From JAQUGA01 sp964521105 (GTDB lineage: Bacteria; Bacteroidota; Bacteroidia; Bacteroidales; WCHB1-69), in contig CAZFPO010000014.1 in NCBI GenBank assembly GCA_964521105.1, positions 1-46,043 of the forward strand: a stretch of DNA of 46,043 bases, given 5' to 3'. Every line of letters starts with the position of its first letter. Within the stretch, counting starts at the first letter, position 1. The translations under genes and the position numbers were made by a program. The notes below the pieces were generated by a model, which was given only the letters and a program-made list of their open reading frames with translations, searched no databases and was not told where the DNA came from. Below are positions 31,485 through 41,259 of this stretch, piece by piece.

Positions 31485-32060
31485 TTAACTTTTCAAAAAA
31501 GCTATTAATTTTTTTGTTGCTATAGCCCGATGACTCATAATGTTTTTGATATCTATACTCATTTGAGCGTATGTTAAATCAAAACCATTTGGTTTAAATA
31601 TTGGATCGTAGCCAAAGCCAGCGTTTCCTTTTTTTTCGGTAAGAATTAACCCTTCTACACTTCCTTCAAAAAAATATTGTTTCCCTTTCATAATTAAAGC
31701 AATAACCGTTGTAAATTTTGCTTTACGATTACTTATACCTTCCATTTTTTGCAATACTTTATTCATGTTGTCTTCAAAGCTTTTTCCTTCGCCAGCATAG
31801 CGTGCAGAAAAAACTCCAGGTTCACCACCTAATGCTTCTATTTCTAAGCCAGTGTCATCAGCAAAACAATCAATATTAAATAGTTGATTTACAAATTGTG
31901 ATTTTTGCAAAGCATTTTCTTTTAGTGTTAAACCCGTTTCAGGGATTTCTTCAAAGAAATTAAGTTCATTTAGCGAAACTATGTTGAAATCACTACCTAC
32001 AACATTTTGAATTTCTTCAACCTTATGCTTATTTTGTGTGGCAAAAATTAGTTTTTTCAT
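31485..32060 (-). CDS. rdgB: Non-canonical purine NTP pyrophosphatase (RdgB/HAM1)
   Basis: 191 aa from the ATG that gives the conserved N-terminus MKKLIFATQNKHKVEEIQ; an in-frame ATG six codons earlier overlaps the upstream gene and is less likely. Typical motifs: CFADDTGLEIEALGGEPGVFSARYAG in the middle and GFGYDPIF followed by SHRAIA near the end. It hydrolyses ITP, dITP and XTP to the monophosphates and so keeps deaminated purines out of nucleic acids. It lies downstream of the PepSY-repeat gene, with purA close by. Confidence 0.96.
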   Translation of the reverse strand: MKKLIFATQNKHKVEEIQNVVGSDFNIVSLNELNFFEEIPETGLTLKENALQKSQFVNQLFNIDCFADDTGLEIEALGGEPGVFSARYAGEGKSFEDNMNKVLQKMEGISNRKAKFTTVIALIMKGKQYFFEGSVEGLILTEKKGNAGFGYDPIFKPNGFDLTYAQMSIDIKNIMSHRAIATKKLIAFLKS

Positions 32061-32070
32061 TTTTAGATAA

Positions 32071-33834
32071 CTACTCACTTACCAGTTTACCAGAATTTGA
32101 GTACTCTAACACTTCATCTTCATTGGTTTTTTTATTCTTAATTTCAACACGGTAATAAGTTTTTTTATCATTTTTCTTAACTATCCATGCTTTAGTAATT
32201 TCTACTTTTTTACCATGATTCTTTTTAATATCATCTTTAATTAAATCCGAAACACTTTCGGGATTCATTTGATTTGCTGAGTATTGCCATGTGCCATTTT
32301 TTAAAAACATCGCTTTTTGAACACCTTTTTTATCATCAAATGAGCCCTCATATCCACCATCTACTTCTTCCCATCGAACACTTGTGATTTTTGGAAATTT
32401 GAGTGCAAATGCTTGTTTTACAGTATCAGGAACAATTACTTCCGAAGGCATTTCGGTGTTTTCGACAATCACTGGTTCAACAGTTTTTTCAACCCCTTTA
32501 TCATCTTCCGATTTTATAAAATTTCCAAATTTATCAAAAAACAAATTTACAAACGGCTGATTAATTCCATCGCGTTGTACACGTAGTTGATAAACATTGC
32601 CTAAATCTGCATCTTCGATAAAATAGGATTTTTTAATTCTGAAACCTGGATAATTTACAGTACAGTATTTAGTTATTGGGCTTGGAAGTTCTTTTTCTTT
32701 AACTTCGCTATTTTTCATTTTATCGTCTGCATCACTTGAATTGTCTTGATTTGAATCATAGGTATTTGAAAACTTACGGTCAAGAGACGATTCTTTAGGA
32801 TTATTTGTAACATCAGTAATTTGAGGATAAATTGTTTTTAAAATTTTTCCTGATTTATCAAAGATTAATTTTGTTTCATATTTATCTTTAATATTTGCTT
32901 TTTCATAAATAATAGTAGAGTAACCATTGTTTTTATCGGCTCTCATTATTTTATCTGCAAAAACTAATTTATGACCTTTAAAGTTATCATTTAGATATTT
33001 TTTAACGGATGCAAATAAATTTTCCTCATTCATTTCGGTACGAGTTTCCACCCATGAGCCACTTTCGGTTATTTTTACCGTATTATTAATTTCGCGAAAA
33101 ACACATTTTACGGTATAAATAGAATCTCCCTCTTTGTGAAACCATTGTACTTTTTCGGCTTTCATAAACCGTTTATCGAAAGTCTTTTTAACAGGACCAG
33201 GAACCGAAGAATCACTAATTAAATCATCTGGTAATTTCTTTTCTGTTTTTTTTGATTTTTCTTCTTTTGGGACAGCATCGGGGTTGGTAGCCACCCGTTT
33301 ATTTTTTTGAACTTCATTTTCGGTAGCTGTTTCCTGAATAGAAAACCCTGGTGGATCTTCTCTATTTATCAGGTCACCAATAGTTGAAAACTTTAATTTA
33401 GATGGCAATCCGGCACCAATTCCAGTACGTTTAACTTCTAAATAATAGAAGGTTTTATCCTTTGTATTTTGAGCATAACTACACTCCGAAATAATGAAAT
33501 TTGGATAATTAATTTTAATATAATCGGTTATTTTTGCAGGCATTTCGCGAATTGGTGTTTCAAATTTTGAAATTTCCCATTCCCCATCAGATTTGATAAA
33601 AACTCTACCTTTTACTCCATCTTCTACTACAAAAGCTACATACATTTTGTCCTCAATTATCCACTCTTTGAGCTTTGCCATTGGATGTTCGCGAATTAAT
33701 GCTTCCTTAACAACATCGGGCACATCGGAAGTTTTAACTTTTTGTGCAAATGACACCGAAGTGCTTATTATTAGAACATATACAAAAACTACTATGGTTT
33801 TAAGTACTTTTTGGAAATACATTTTATGTGTCAT
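32071..33834 (-). CDS. Secreted protein with multiple PepSY-like repeats
   Basis: 587 aa with a signal peptide (VLKTIVVFVYVLIISTSVSFAQ). The rest is made of repeated PepSY-like half units of about 60-70 residues. Each has the pattern 'VP..V..AL...P.AK...W...D..Y.A.F' followed by a 'W..S' strand and an 'MP..I..YI..NYP.F.I' segment. I count about seven half repeats, in three full pairs plus one single, separated by a Lys/Glu-rich linker near residues 180-210 and an Asp/Ser/Glu-rich one near 350-380. PepSY-like domains of this kind are common in Bacteroidota periplasmic proteins; inhibition of proteases has been suggested for PepSY domains in general. Start could also be the fifth codon. It sits between purA and rdgB. 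Confidence 0.8.
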   Translation of the reverse strand: MTHKMYFQKVLKTIVVFVYVLIISTSVSFAQKVKTSDVPDVVKEALIREHPMAKLKEWIIEDKMYVAFVVEDGVKGRVFIKSDGEWEISKFETPIREMPAKITDYIKINYPNFIISECSYAQNTKDKTFYYLEVKRTGIGAGLPSKLKFSTIGDLINREDPPGFSIQETATENEVQKNKRVATNPDAVPKEEKSKKTEKKLPDDLISDSSVPGPVKKTFDKRFMKAEKVQWFHKEGDSIYTVKCVFREINNTVKITESGSWVETRTEMNEENLFASVKKYLNDNFKGHKLVFADKIMRADKNNGYSTIIYEKANIKDKYETKLIFDKSGKILKTIYPQITDVTNNPKESSLDRKFSNTYDSNQDNSSDADDKMKNSEVKEKELPSPITKYCTVNYPGFRIKKSYFIEDADLGNVYQLRVQRDGINQPFVNLFFDKFGNFIKSEDDKGVEKTVEPVIVENTEMPSEVIVPDTVKQAFALKFPKITSVRWEEVDGGYEGSFDDKKGVQKAMFLKNGTWQYSANQMNPESVSDLIKDDIKKNHGKKVEITKAWIVKKNDKKTYYRVEIKNKKTNEDEVLEYSNSGKLVSE

Positions 33835-33850
33835 AAATTTTTGATTTTAA

Positions 33851-35134
33851 TTACAAAGATTTTAAAATTAAAGTTTCTTCTCTATCCGGACCGAATGACA
33901 ATATTGAAATTGGCAAATCGGTTTTGGTTTCAATATATTTTATGTATGAAAGTAAATTTTTAGGAATGTTTTGATTTGTAATATCTGATAGCCAGCCATC
34001 AAAATCAATATATTGGGGGTCAATTGGCATATTAATATCAAATGGTATTTGTTCGGTTAATTCATTATTTACCTTATACTTATCACAAACGGATATAGTT
34101 TCAAAAGTATTCATTACGTCTACTTTCATCATTATTAAATCGGTTACACCATTAAGCATACATGCATATTTTAGCATAGGTATATCTAACCATCCACACC
34201 TACGAGGTCGACCCGTGGTTGAGCCAAATTCATGTCCAATTTCACGAAGAGTATTTCCTGTTTCATTAAACAATTCCGTTGGAAAAGGACCAGAACCTAC
34301 TCGGGTGCAGTATGCTTTAAATATTCCAAATACTTTTCCTATTTTATTAGGAGCTATTCCAAGCCCAGTAGAAACACCAGCTGTAATAGTACTTGATGAA
34401 GTTACAAATGGATACGAGCCAAAATCTAAATCTAACAATGTACCTTGTGCTCCTTCGGCAATTATTCTTTTGCCTTTGCTTAATGCGTCGTTAATGTAAT
34501 ATTCGGTATCTTCTAAATGATAGGTTTTTAATTCATCTATAGCCGAAAACCATTGTGCTTCATAATCGTCAAAACCCATTCCGTCAAAATGTACTGCTCG
34601 ATAATCTACAGTATAAGATTTTGCGATTTTTAAATGTGACTGTTTTAAATCCTGATATTTTTGATAAAAATCCGATTTTAAAATGTCACCAACTCTAATA
34701 CCATTTCGGGCAGCTTTATCAGTATACGTTGGTCCTATTCCTTTCAGTGTTGAGCCAATTTTTTTATCGCCTTTTGAAGTTTCATAAACATAATCTAATA
34801 ATTTATGTGTCGGAGTAATTAAATGTGCTTTTTTAGAAATGATTAACGTTGATTTTACATTAACTTCTGACTCTAATTTTTTTATCTCTTTATTGATTAA
34901 AATGTGTGGATCGATGATAACACCATTACCAATAACGTTAATTGTGTTTGCTCTGAATATGCCAGATGGAATTGTATTTAAAATAAATTTTTTACCATTA
35001 AATTCTAACGTATGTCCCGCGTTTGGTCCACCTTGAAATCTTGCAACAATGTCGTAGTTTGGTGTTAGTACATCAACAATTTTACCCTTACCCTCGTCGC
35101 CCCATTGTAAGCCTAATAATACATCTACCTTCAT
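33851..35134 (-). CDS. purA: Adenylosuccinate synthetase
   Basis: 427 aa, normal length. The GTP-binding, catalytic loop WGDEGKGK (residues 11-18, Asp13) and FQGGPNAGHT with His41 are intact, and GIGPTYTDKAARNGIRV and the TGRPRRCGWLD segment are typical. It joins IMP and aspartate with GTP in AMP synthesis. It starts 27 bp after the stop of the Fur-family gene and is followed after 16 bp by the PepSY gene, so it probably belongs to a longer leftward transcript. Confidence 0.98.
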   Translation of the reverse strand: MKVDVLLGLQWGDEGKGKIVDVLTPNYDIVARFQGGPNAGHTLEFNGKKFILNTIPSGIFRANTINVIGNGVIIDPHILINKEIKKLESEVNVKSTLIISKKAHLITPTHKLLDYVYETSKGDKKIGSTLKGIGPTYTDKAARNGIRVGDILKSDFYQKYQDLKQSHLKIAKSYTVDYRAVHFDGMGFDDYEAQWFSAIDELKTYHLEDTEYYINDALSKGKRIIAEGAQGTLLDLDFGSYPFVTSSSTITAGVSTGLGIAPNKIGKVFGIFKAYCTRVGSGPFPTELFNETGNTLREIGHEFGSTTGRPRRCGWLDIPMLKYACMLNGVTDLIMMKVDVMNTFETISVCDKYKVNNELTEQIPFDINMPIDPQYIDFDGWLSDITNQNIPKNLLSYIKYIETKTDLPISILSFGPDREETLILKSL

Positions 35135-35161
35135 TTGATATTCTTTTACTGAGTATTATAA

Positions 35162-35620
35162 CTATTTATTATCTTTTAAATTGTCTTTACGTGCGTAAAA
35201 TGTAAGTGAATGATGTGTGATTTTTAAATTAAACATCTCTTCAATAGTGTCTTTAATTAATTGCAATCGAGGATCGCAAAATTCAAATATTTCGCCCGTA
35301 TCGGTACAAATTACATGATCGTGTTGACGAAAATTAAATGATTTTTCGTATTGAGCATAATTTTTATCAAACATGTGTTTTTTTACCAATCCACTTTCTA
35401 AAAACAATTCAATAGAATTATAAAGAGTAGCACGACTAACTAAATATTTGTTATTTTTCATTCTGATGTATAGTGTTTCAATATCAAAATGATCATCTGC
35501 CGAAAAAATTTCTTTTAAAATCATATACCTTTCTGGCGTTTTCCGATGTCCTTTTAATTCGAGAAATTGAGTGAAATATTTTTTAACATTTTCAAAATCA
35601 ACACTTTCGTCTTGTTTCAT
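35162..35620 (-). CDS. Fur-family transcriptional regulator
   Basis: 152 aa. An N-terminal winged helix (GHRKTPERYMILKEIF, then YLVSRATLYNSIELFLESGLV as recognition helix) is followed by a dimerisation domain with the HDH metal motif at residues 100-102. The CxxC structural zinc motif that normally follows is replaced by C-T-D-T (Cys105 only; Cys115 is further on), so this member lacks the usual Cys4 zinc site. Whether it senses iron, zinc or peroxide cannot be decided. Its place between rel and purA is also known from other Bacteroidota, where the group is called Fur-like. Confidence 0.9.
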   Translation of the reverse strand: MKQDESVDFENVKKYFTQFLELKGHRKTPERYMILKEIFSADDHFDIETLYIRMKNNKYLVSRATLYNSIELFLESGLVKKHMFDKNYAQYEKSFNFRQHDHVICTDTGEIFEFCDPRLQLIKDTIEEMFNLKITHHSLTFYARKDNLKDNK

Positions 35621-35711
35621 GGCAATTTTTCATTATATTATTGGCTTAAATTTACAATTTTTTTTTATTTATCATTGGTATAAATAAAATTAATTTTGTT
35701 AAAAAGCAGTT

Positions 35712-37970
35712 TTACACTTGGTATGAATTGATTCTGTTTACTTTATCGATACCGTTAATTTTTTTAAGTTCAGAAATTAATTCGTTCAAATTTTCTAAAT
35801 TTTGAACATAAACCATAATAATTCCTTCAAAAACTCCCTCGCTACTTTCAAAATTAACCGAACGCATGTTTAAATTTAATTGACCCGAAATAACATCGAT
35901 AACTTCTTTTACTAAGCCTTTTCGGTCGATTCCATTTATTTTTAAACCGGTTAAAATTGAAACGCCTTCATGATTTCGCCATTTTGCTTTCACTATTCTA
36001 TTTCCAAATTGCGACATCATTTTAATTGCTTCCTGACAATTCGTTCTGTGTATTTCAATATTGTTTTTATCGGTAATAAATCCTACCACTTGGTCGCCAT
36101 GAATTGGATTACAGCAATTTGAAATATTATATTTTATTTGGTCAATATCCTCATCTAATACTAACGATTCGGGGTTGCTTTTTAATTGTTTTGTAATAAC
36201 TTCATCTAACGATTTATTTGTTGAACGCCATTTAATCAAAGGTCGTAACGTAATATAATCGATAAATGATCTTCGCCCTTCTTTATTTTCAATATATTTT
36301 TTGAGTTCGGAAATGCTAACCTCATCTTGGTTTAAATTATACAAAAAATCGTTTTGCGATTTATAGCCCATCCTTCGTGCAATACTTATCACAAATTCGT
36401 CCGAATAACTAATATTGTTTTCGGATAATATTTTCACAAAACGCATCTTGCCTTCTTCAACTTGGACTTTTCGATCGGCTTTGACAGCATCTTTAATTTT
36501 TTCGCGAGCCTTAGAAGTAACTACATAGTCGAGCCACTCTTTTTTGGGTTTTTGTACTTTTGAAGTGATAATTTCTATTTGTTCACCACTTCGCAAAACG
36601 TAACTTAAAGGTACTAAATTATAGCTTACTTTAGCTCCTATACATTTATTACCTAAATCGGTATGAATACTATACGCAAAATCCAAAATTGTAGAACCTT
36701 TTGGCAATGTTTTCATATCTCCGGCTGGAGTAAAAACAAATATTTCTTCCGAAAATAAATTTAATTTAATGTCGCTCAAAAAGTCAAGTGCCGAACCATC
36801 ATTGTTTTTTAAGATATCGCGAATTTTTGTAAGCCATTCGTCAAGTCCTGCTTCAAAATTTTGTTCCTTTTGAGTTAAATTTTTGTACTTCCAATGGGCG
36901 GCGTAGCCTTTTTCAGCAATTTCGTTCATCCTTCTAGAGCGAATTTGAATTTCAACCCATTTTCCACTTCCACTCATCACAGTGGTATGCAACGACTCAT
37001 AGCCATTTGCTTTTGGAATTGATATCCAATCTCTTAGCCTATCGGGATTGGGTCGATACAATGAAGTTACAATAGTATACACTTTCCAACAATCGGCTTT
37101 TTCTCTTTCGATTGGTGAATCAATAATAATGCGTATCGCAAACAAATCAAAAACTTGTTCTAAAGGAACTCCTTTTGATTTCATTTTATGCCAAATAGAA
37201 TGAACCGATTTTATTCGACTAACAATTTCAAATTCAATTTTATCATCTTTTAATATTTTTTTTATAGGCAAAACAAAGTCACCTATAAAATGATCTCGTT
37301 CTTCTTTTGTTTTGGTTATTAGTGATGAAATACTTTGATAAATATCAGGTTCGATATATTTCATCGATAAATCTTCCAATTCACTTTTAATAGCATATAA
37401 ACCTAGTCGATGTGCTAAAGGTGCATACAAAAATGCAGTTTCAGATGCTATTTTAAGCTGTTTTTCGTTAACCATCGAGTCAAGGGTGCGCATATTATGT
37501 AACCTATCCGCTAATTTTATCAAAATAACCCGAATGTCATCTGAAAGTGTGAGTAATATCTTTTTAAAATTTTCGGCTTGCATCGAAGGCGTTTGCATAT
37601 CCATAACCCCTTCGATTTTTGTTAACCCATCAATTATTTTTTCTACGGTTTCGCCAAAAAGCTCTCTAACATCTTGTAAGGTATAATCTGTATCTTCAAC
37701 CAAATCATGTAATAATGCACAAATTACCGAAGTAGCTCCCAATCCAATATCTGAGGCTGCAATTCGTGCCACTTCTAAGGGATGATATATGTAAGGCTCA
37801 CCACTTTTTCGTCGCATATCTTTATGACCGGCAACTGCTATATTAAATGCTTTACGGATTTGCCTCTTTTGTTCCGGTGTAGTTTTATTACGAAGTAATG
37901 TAACTAAAATCCGATAACGTTTTAATATTTCCTGACGCTCCTTTTCGATATCTACCTGATATGATCCCAT
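35712..37970 (-). CDS. rel: Bifunctional (p)ppGpp synthetase/hydrolase (RelA/SpoT)
   Basis: 752 aa, full length. The HD hydrolase domain is intact (His63 in YHPLEVA; LLHDLVEDT with His88, Asp89, Glu92 and Asp93). The synthetase domain follows (RIKSVHSIWHKMKSKG, DLFAIRIIID, GYESLHTTVM, EIQIRSRRMNEIAEKGYAAHW), then TGS (EIFVFTPAGDMKTLPKGST), a zinc-finger-like CCNPIHGDQ and a C-terminal ACT domain. It therefore should both make and degrade the alarmone of the stringent response. It is followed by the Fur-family gene on the same strand. Confidence 0.97.
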   Translation of the reverse strand: MGSYQVDIEKERQEILKRYRILVTLLRNKTTPEQKRQIRKAFNIAVAGHKDMRRKSGEPYIYHPLEVARIAASDIGLGATSVICALLHDLVEDTDYTLQDVRELFGETVEKIIDGLTKIEGVMDMQTPSMQAENFKKILLTLSDDIRVILIKLADRLHNMRTLDSMVNEKQLKIASETAFLYAPLAHRLGLYAIKSELEDLSMKYIEPDIYQSISSLITKTKEERDHFIGDFVLPIKKILKDDKIEFEIVSRIKSVHSIWHKMKSKGVPLEQVFDLFAIRIIIDSPIEREKADCWKVYTIVTSLYRPNPDRLRDWISIPKANGYESLHTTVMSGSGKWVEIQIRSRRMNEIAEKGYAAHWKYKNLTQKEQNFEAGLDEWLTKIRDILKNNDGSALDFLSDIKLNLFSEEIFVFTPAGDMKTLPKGSTILDFAYSIHTDLGNKCIGAKVSYNLVPLSYVLRSGEQIEIITSKVQKPKKEWLDYVVTSKAREKIKDAVKADRKVQVEEGKMRFVKILSENNISYSDEFVISIARRMGYKSQNDFLYNLNQDEVSISELKKYIENKEGRRSFIDYITLRPLIKWRSTNKSLDEVITKQLKSNPESLVLDEDIDQIKYNISNCCNPIHGDQVVGFITDKNNIEIHRTNCQEAIKMMSQFGNRIVKAKWRNHEGVSILTGLKINGIDRKGLVKEVIDVISGQLNLNMRSVNFESSEGVFEGIIMVYVQNLENLNELISELKKINGIDKVNRINSYQV

Positions 37971-37999
37971 AGTTTATAAGTATTCTTTTAAAAGACTTA

Positions 38000-38007
38000 C
38001 AAACTTA
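38000..38007 (-). promoter_or_regulatory. Candidate -7 element for rel
   Basis: Reverse-strand TAAGTTTG fits TAnnTTTG, 29 bp upstream of the rel ATG. Confidence 0.45.
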
Positions 38008-38060
38008 CATAAAAAAATATATTATTAATGAAAAATTTATCAAAAATAAATTGAGGTAAT

Positions 38061-39536
38061 TTATTTATTTGGTTTTCTTAAACTATCATTTTCCATCGAT
38101 GAACCAGGAATAAAAACGGGTTTTTTACGGTAATCTTCCATAAAATAAACATACAAAAATCTGGAAAGCTCACCACTTGCTAGCGGAGCAGGGAAAGATA
38201 ATATGTTACCCTTTTCATCAAGAAGAACTTGTGCAGGAAACGCATGAATATCATAAGCATCAACCCAATCGAAATTATTTCCAAAACTTAATATGGGCCA
38301 ATCAAATTGTGGATATTTATTGATAAAGTGAAATAATTTAATAGTATTAATATCCATTGATACACTTATAAAATTCATTTTATCGCCGAAGTCTTTTTTA
38401 ATTTTCTGCAAAGCAAATAATTCGGTAACACAATCGTTGCAATCAACACTAAAAAACTGAATGTATAAAAGCTTACCTTTATATTTATCAATTGATACAA
38501 TATTACCCGAAACATCTTTTAACTGATTAGCTTTTGGTTTATACCCAGTTTTTTGTTTAACCAACATTTCTATTAAATTAGTTGCTATTCGTTTATGGTC
38601 TTCAAACTTGGTTGTTTGCGATAGTTTATATATTAATTTAATAATGTTATCTTGATTAAATCCGTTAACATTGTACATTTCTGCTAAATTTTTCATTAGC
38701 ACTAGTTCACGAATTATTTCGTTTACAAGTATCGGATCTTTTCCTACAAAATCGAGTAATTCTAAATAATCGGGTTTTTCATTAATTATTTCGTAAAGTT
38801 TATCTTTTGGAATTTTTGAATTAGCACTTTGAATGTATCGATTAAAAAAGTCGTTAAAAAATTGCATATATGCTATATTATCAATGGGTATTTCAATACC
38901 ATTAAGATACTCATTGTACAATACTTTTGTCATTTTTGAACGAGTAATATAATCTATTTGTCCAAACCTATATTTTAAATATGTTTGTAAATATTTATTT
39001 TTGTTTGATTTAAACTCATTTTGAAGTTTTTGTTTTAGGCTATCTAATGTAGAATTATTTTTTAAAAAGTAAATTTGCTGAAATCGATTATTTACCGATA
39101 AAAAATTCTCGATAATATCCTCCATTTTTGTCAAATCGCTCATTAAGTTAGCGGTTTTAGGTTCCAAAATTTCAACCCACATTGGAATATCTTGAACAGA
39201 TATTTCGGTTGGATTTTGATATATAGAATCGACAGTCAGTTCTAAAACATACCTTTTATTTGGCTCAATCATTAGCTGACCCGTAATATAATTTATTACA
39301 AAAAATAAATAGGTGGGTTTTTGGATATTAATATCCACTTCAAACTTTCCCATTCGGTCTAAAGTAACTTCGGCAATGGTTTTAATTTTATAACTTAGTA
39401 AATCATCATAAGTTTGAACCCTCATTTTTTGCGAACTTGCAAATGAGGCTCTACCAAGTATTTTAGTTTGGCAAAACAAATAGTTTGCAAAAAAAATAAA
39501 ACCAATAACTGCAAGACCCTTAATATATTTTGACAT
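38061..39536 (-). CDS. Exported thioredoxin-like (TlpA/ResA-type) protein with long N-terminal domain
   Basis: 491 aa with a signal peptide (GLAVIGFIFFANYLFC). The first 340 residues are a helical/beta region of the type often fused to thioredoxin folds in Bacteroidota. The C-terminal ~140 residues are a thioredoxin-like domain: DKYKGKLLYIQFFSVDC carries a C-N-D-C redox motif near residue 360, and the cis-proline loop is HAFPAQVLLDEKGN. It is probably a periplasmic disulfide reductase or isomerase. It lies between coaD and rel on the same strand. Confidence 0.85.
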   Translation of the reverse strand: MSKYIKGLAVIGFIFFANYLFCQTKILGRASFASSQKMRVQTYDDLLSYKIKTIAEVTLDRMGKFEVDINIQKPTYLFFVINYITGQLMIEPNKRYVLELTVDSIYQNPTEISVQDIPMWVEILEPKTANLMSDLTKMEDIIENFLSVNNRFQQIYFLKNNSTLDSLKQKLQNEFKSNKNKYLQTYLKYRFGQIDYITRSKMTKVLYNEYLNGIEIPIDNIAYMQFFNDFFNRYIQSANSKIPKDKLYEIINEKPDYLELLDFVGKDPILVNEIIRELVLMKNLAEMYNVNGFNQDNIIKLIYKLSQTTKFEDHKRIATNLIEMLVKQKTGYKPKANQLKDVSGNIVSIDKYKGKLLYIQFFSVDCNDCVTELFALQKIKKDFGDKMNFISVSMDINTIKLFHFINKYPQFDWPILSFGNNFDWVDAYDIHAFPAQVLLDEKGNILSFPAPLASGELSRFLYVYFMEDYRKKPVFIPGSSMENDSLRKPNK

Positions 39537-39568
39537 AAAATTTCGATATGAAATAGTAACGAAATATT

Positions 39569-40045
39569 TTATTTTTTATTCTGTATATCTTCAACTACAA
39601 TTTTTGGTACAAAGTTACTTACATTGCCTCCATTTTTAATAATATCTCTAACAATGGTTGAAGTAATAAATGTGTGTTCGGGAAGTGTAAGCATGAAAAT
39701 AGTTTCAATTTCTGGATATAATTTTTTATTACTTTGACCGATACTTCGTTCAAATTCAAAGTCGCTTGATGTTCGTAACCCTCTTAAAATAAAATTTGCA
39801 TTATTTTTTTTACAAAAATCTACTGTTAAACCCGAGTAAATTTCTATAGTAATTTTGCTTTCGTTTTCAAAAATTTTTTCTAACCAATATTTTCGCTGTT
39901 CTATCGAAAACATCGAGCTTTTAGAGTCGTTTTTACCAATAGCTAAAATTATTTTGTCAAATAGGGGTAAAGCTCTATTTACTAGCGAAAAGTGACCAAT
40001 TGTGATAGGATCAAACGACCCAGGAAAAATTGCAATTTTATCCAT
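39569..40045 (-). CDS. coaD: Phosphopantetheine adenylyltransferase
   Basis: 158 aa from ATG 40045, chosen because it gives the family N-terminus MDKIAIFPGSFDPITIGH directly and has a purine-rich GAAGAAA before it; the ATG three codons earlier (40054) is also possible. GSFDPITIGH is the nucleotidyltransferase (T/H)xGH motif, RGLRTSSDFEFE binds the pantetheine substrate, and TSTIVRDI is the C-terminal signature. It makes dephospho-CoA from 4'-phosphopantetheine and ATP. The start overlaps the end of the glycosyltransferase gene, so translation is probably coupled. Confidence 0.95.
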   Translation of the reverse strand: MDKIAIFPGSFDPITIGHFSLVNRALPLFDKIILAIGKNDSKSSMFSIEQRKYWLEKIFENESKITIEIYSGLTVDFCKKNNANFILRGLRTSSDFEFERSIGQSNKKLYPEIETIFMLTLPEHTFITSTIVRDIIKNGGNVSNFVPKIVVEDIQNKK

Positions 40046-41174
40046 TTTCTTCATTTTTACATTTCAAAATTGAGTTCCACAATCCATCAGCTGAAATATC
40101 CCACGAAAAGAGTTTCTCGCGAATAAAACCTTTATTAATTAATTTTTTTCGTAGTTCAGGATCTGCATAAATATTATACATTGCATCAGCTATTTCATCA
40201 ACTGAAAACGGATTAACTAATAGTGCTGCATCGCCAGCAATTTCTGGCATTGCTGTAACATTAGAGGTTATAACTGGAGTTCCACAAGCATACGCTTCAA
40301 TAATTGGTATGCCAAAACCTTCAAAATACGAGACATAAACTAATGACAAAGCTCCACTTAACACATTACATAAATCGTCTGGACCCAATCGTCCAGCAAA
40401 AACCACATCCTCTTTGTATTTCATCGTTTCAAAAACATCCGAAATGCTTTTTGTCCACCATTTCTTTTCGCCTACAATCAATAATTTCACCTCTAACAAA
40501 TGATCCATTTTAAATTTATCAAACGCTAAAAACATATTTGTTAAATTTTTTCGAGGGTGTAATGATCCAATAAATAAAAAATATTTACTACCATTTAATA
40601 AGCTAATAATTTTCGGATTTAAAATTTCCTCTTTACAGGGTTTAAAATTTGGATTTCGACCATTATATACTGCGTCAATTAAATCAGGATTAATAGTATA
40701 CTGTTCAACAATATCATTTTTTGAAAATTCCGAAACAGTAACAATTCGTGTGGCTTTTTTAGCAAAACGAGGGAAAAAGTATCGATAATAATGACGTACA
40801 AGCCAAGGTAAATCTTTTGGATAATGTTCAAAATTTAAATCATGAATAACTGCTAAAGATGGAGTTTTTGTTCTTAAAGATAAATATCCATCGGGGGATA
40901 CAAAAATATCAATTTTGTTTTTTCGTAAAAATCGAAAAACCGAAAACTCAAACCATATCCAAAACAAAAAAGGGTGTCGAGCCTGAGGGTGTAAAACTAC
41001 TGGTTTAACATTGTTGCCAAAAATAAATGAGTTGTCATAATTTCTATCAAATAAAAAATAAAAATCATGTTCAGGATGTTTTTCAACGATACGTTTTAAC
41101 GTTTCGTATGCATACCAGCCAATACCTTCTAGTTTTCCTTTTAATAACAACCTTGTATTAACTGCTATTTTCAT
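40038..41174 (-). CDS. Glycosyltransferase, GT4 family
   Basis: 378 aa, GT-B fold. The N-terminal half has VNTRLLLKGKLEGIGWYAYETLKRI and SPDGYLSLRTKTPSLAVIHDLNF; the C-terminal half has FLFIGSLHPRKNLTNMFLAF and the donor-binding EGFGIPIIEAYACGTPVITS with its E-x7-E motif. It is a retaining glycosyltransferase that probably acts in surface polysaccharide synthesis; the sugars cannot be told. It is divergent from the FkbM/Wzx genes and overlaps coaD. Confidence 0.92.
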   Translation of the reverse strand: MKIAVNTRLLLKGKLEGIGWYAYETLKRIVEKHPEHDFYFLFDRNYDNSFIFGNNVKPVVLHPQARHPFLFWIWFEFSVFRFLRKNKIDIFVSPDGYLSLRTKTPSLAVIHDLNFEHYPKDLPWLVRHYYRYFFPRFAKKATRIVTVSEFSKNDIVEQYTINPDLIDAVYNGRNPNFKPCKEEILNPKIISLLNGSKYFLFIGSLHPRKNLTNMFLAFDKFKMDHLLEVKLLIVGEKKWWTKSISDVFETMKYKEDVVFAGRLGPDDLCNVLSGALSLVYVSYFEGFGIPIIEAYACGTPVITSNVTAMPEIAGDAALLVNPFSVDEIADAMYNIYADPELRKKLINKGFIREKLFSWDISADGLWNSILKCKNEENG

Positions 41175-41230
41175 ATTCTAATGTGGTTGATAATAATTGA
41201 TAAAAAATTTTTATGCTCAATTATTATGTC

Positions 41231-41238
41231 TAAATTTG
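41231..41238 (+). promoter_or_regulatory. Candidate -7 element for the FkbM-wzx unit
   Basis: TAAATTTG fits TAnnTTTG, 21 bp before the ATG at 41260. It lies downstream of a possible earlier start at 41197 and so supports the later one. Confidence 0.5.
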
Positions 41239-41259
41239 CAGCAAAGATGCAAAAAAATA

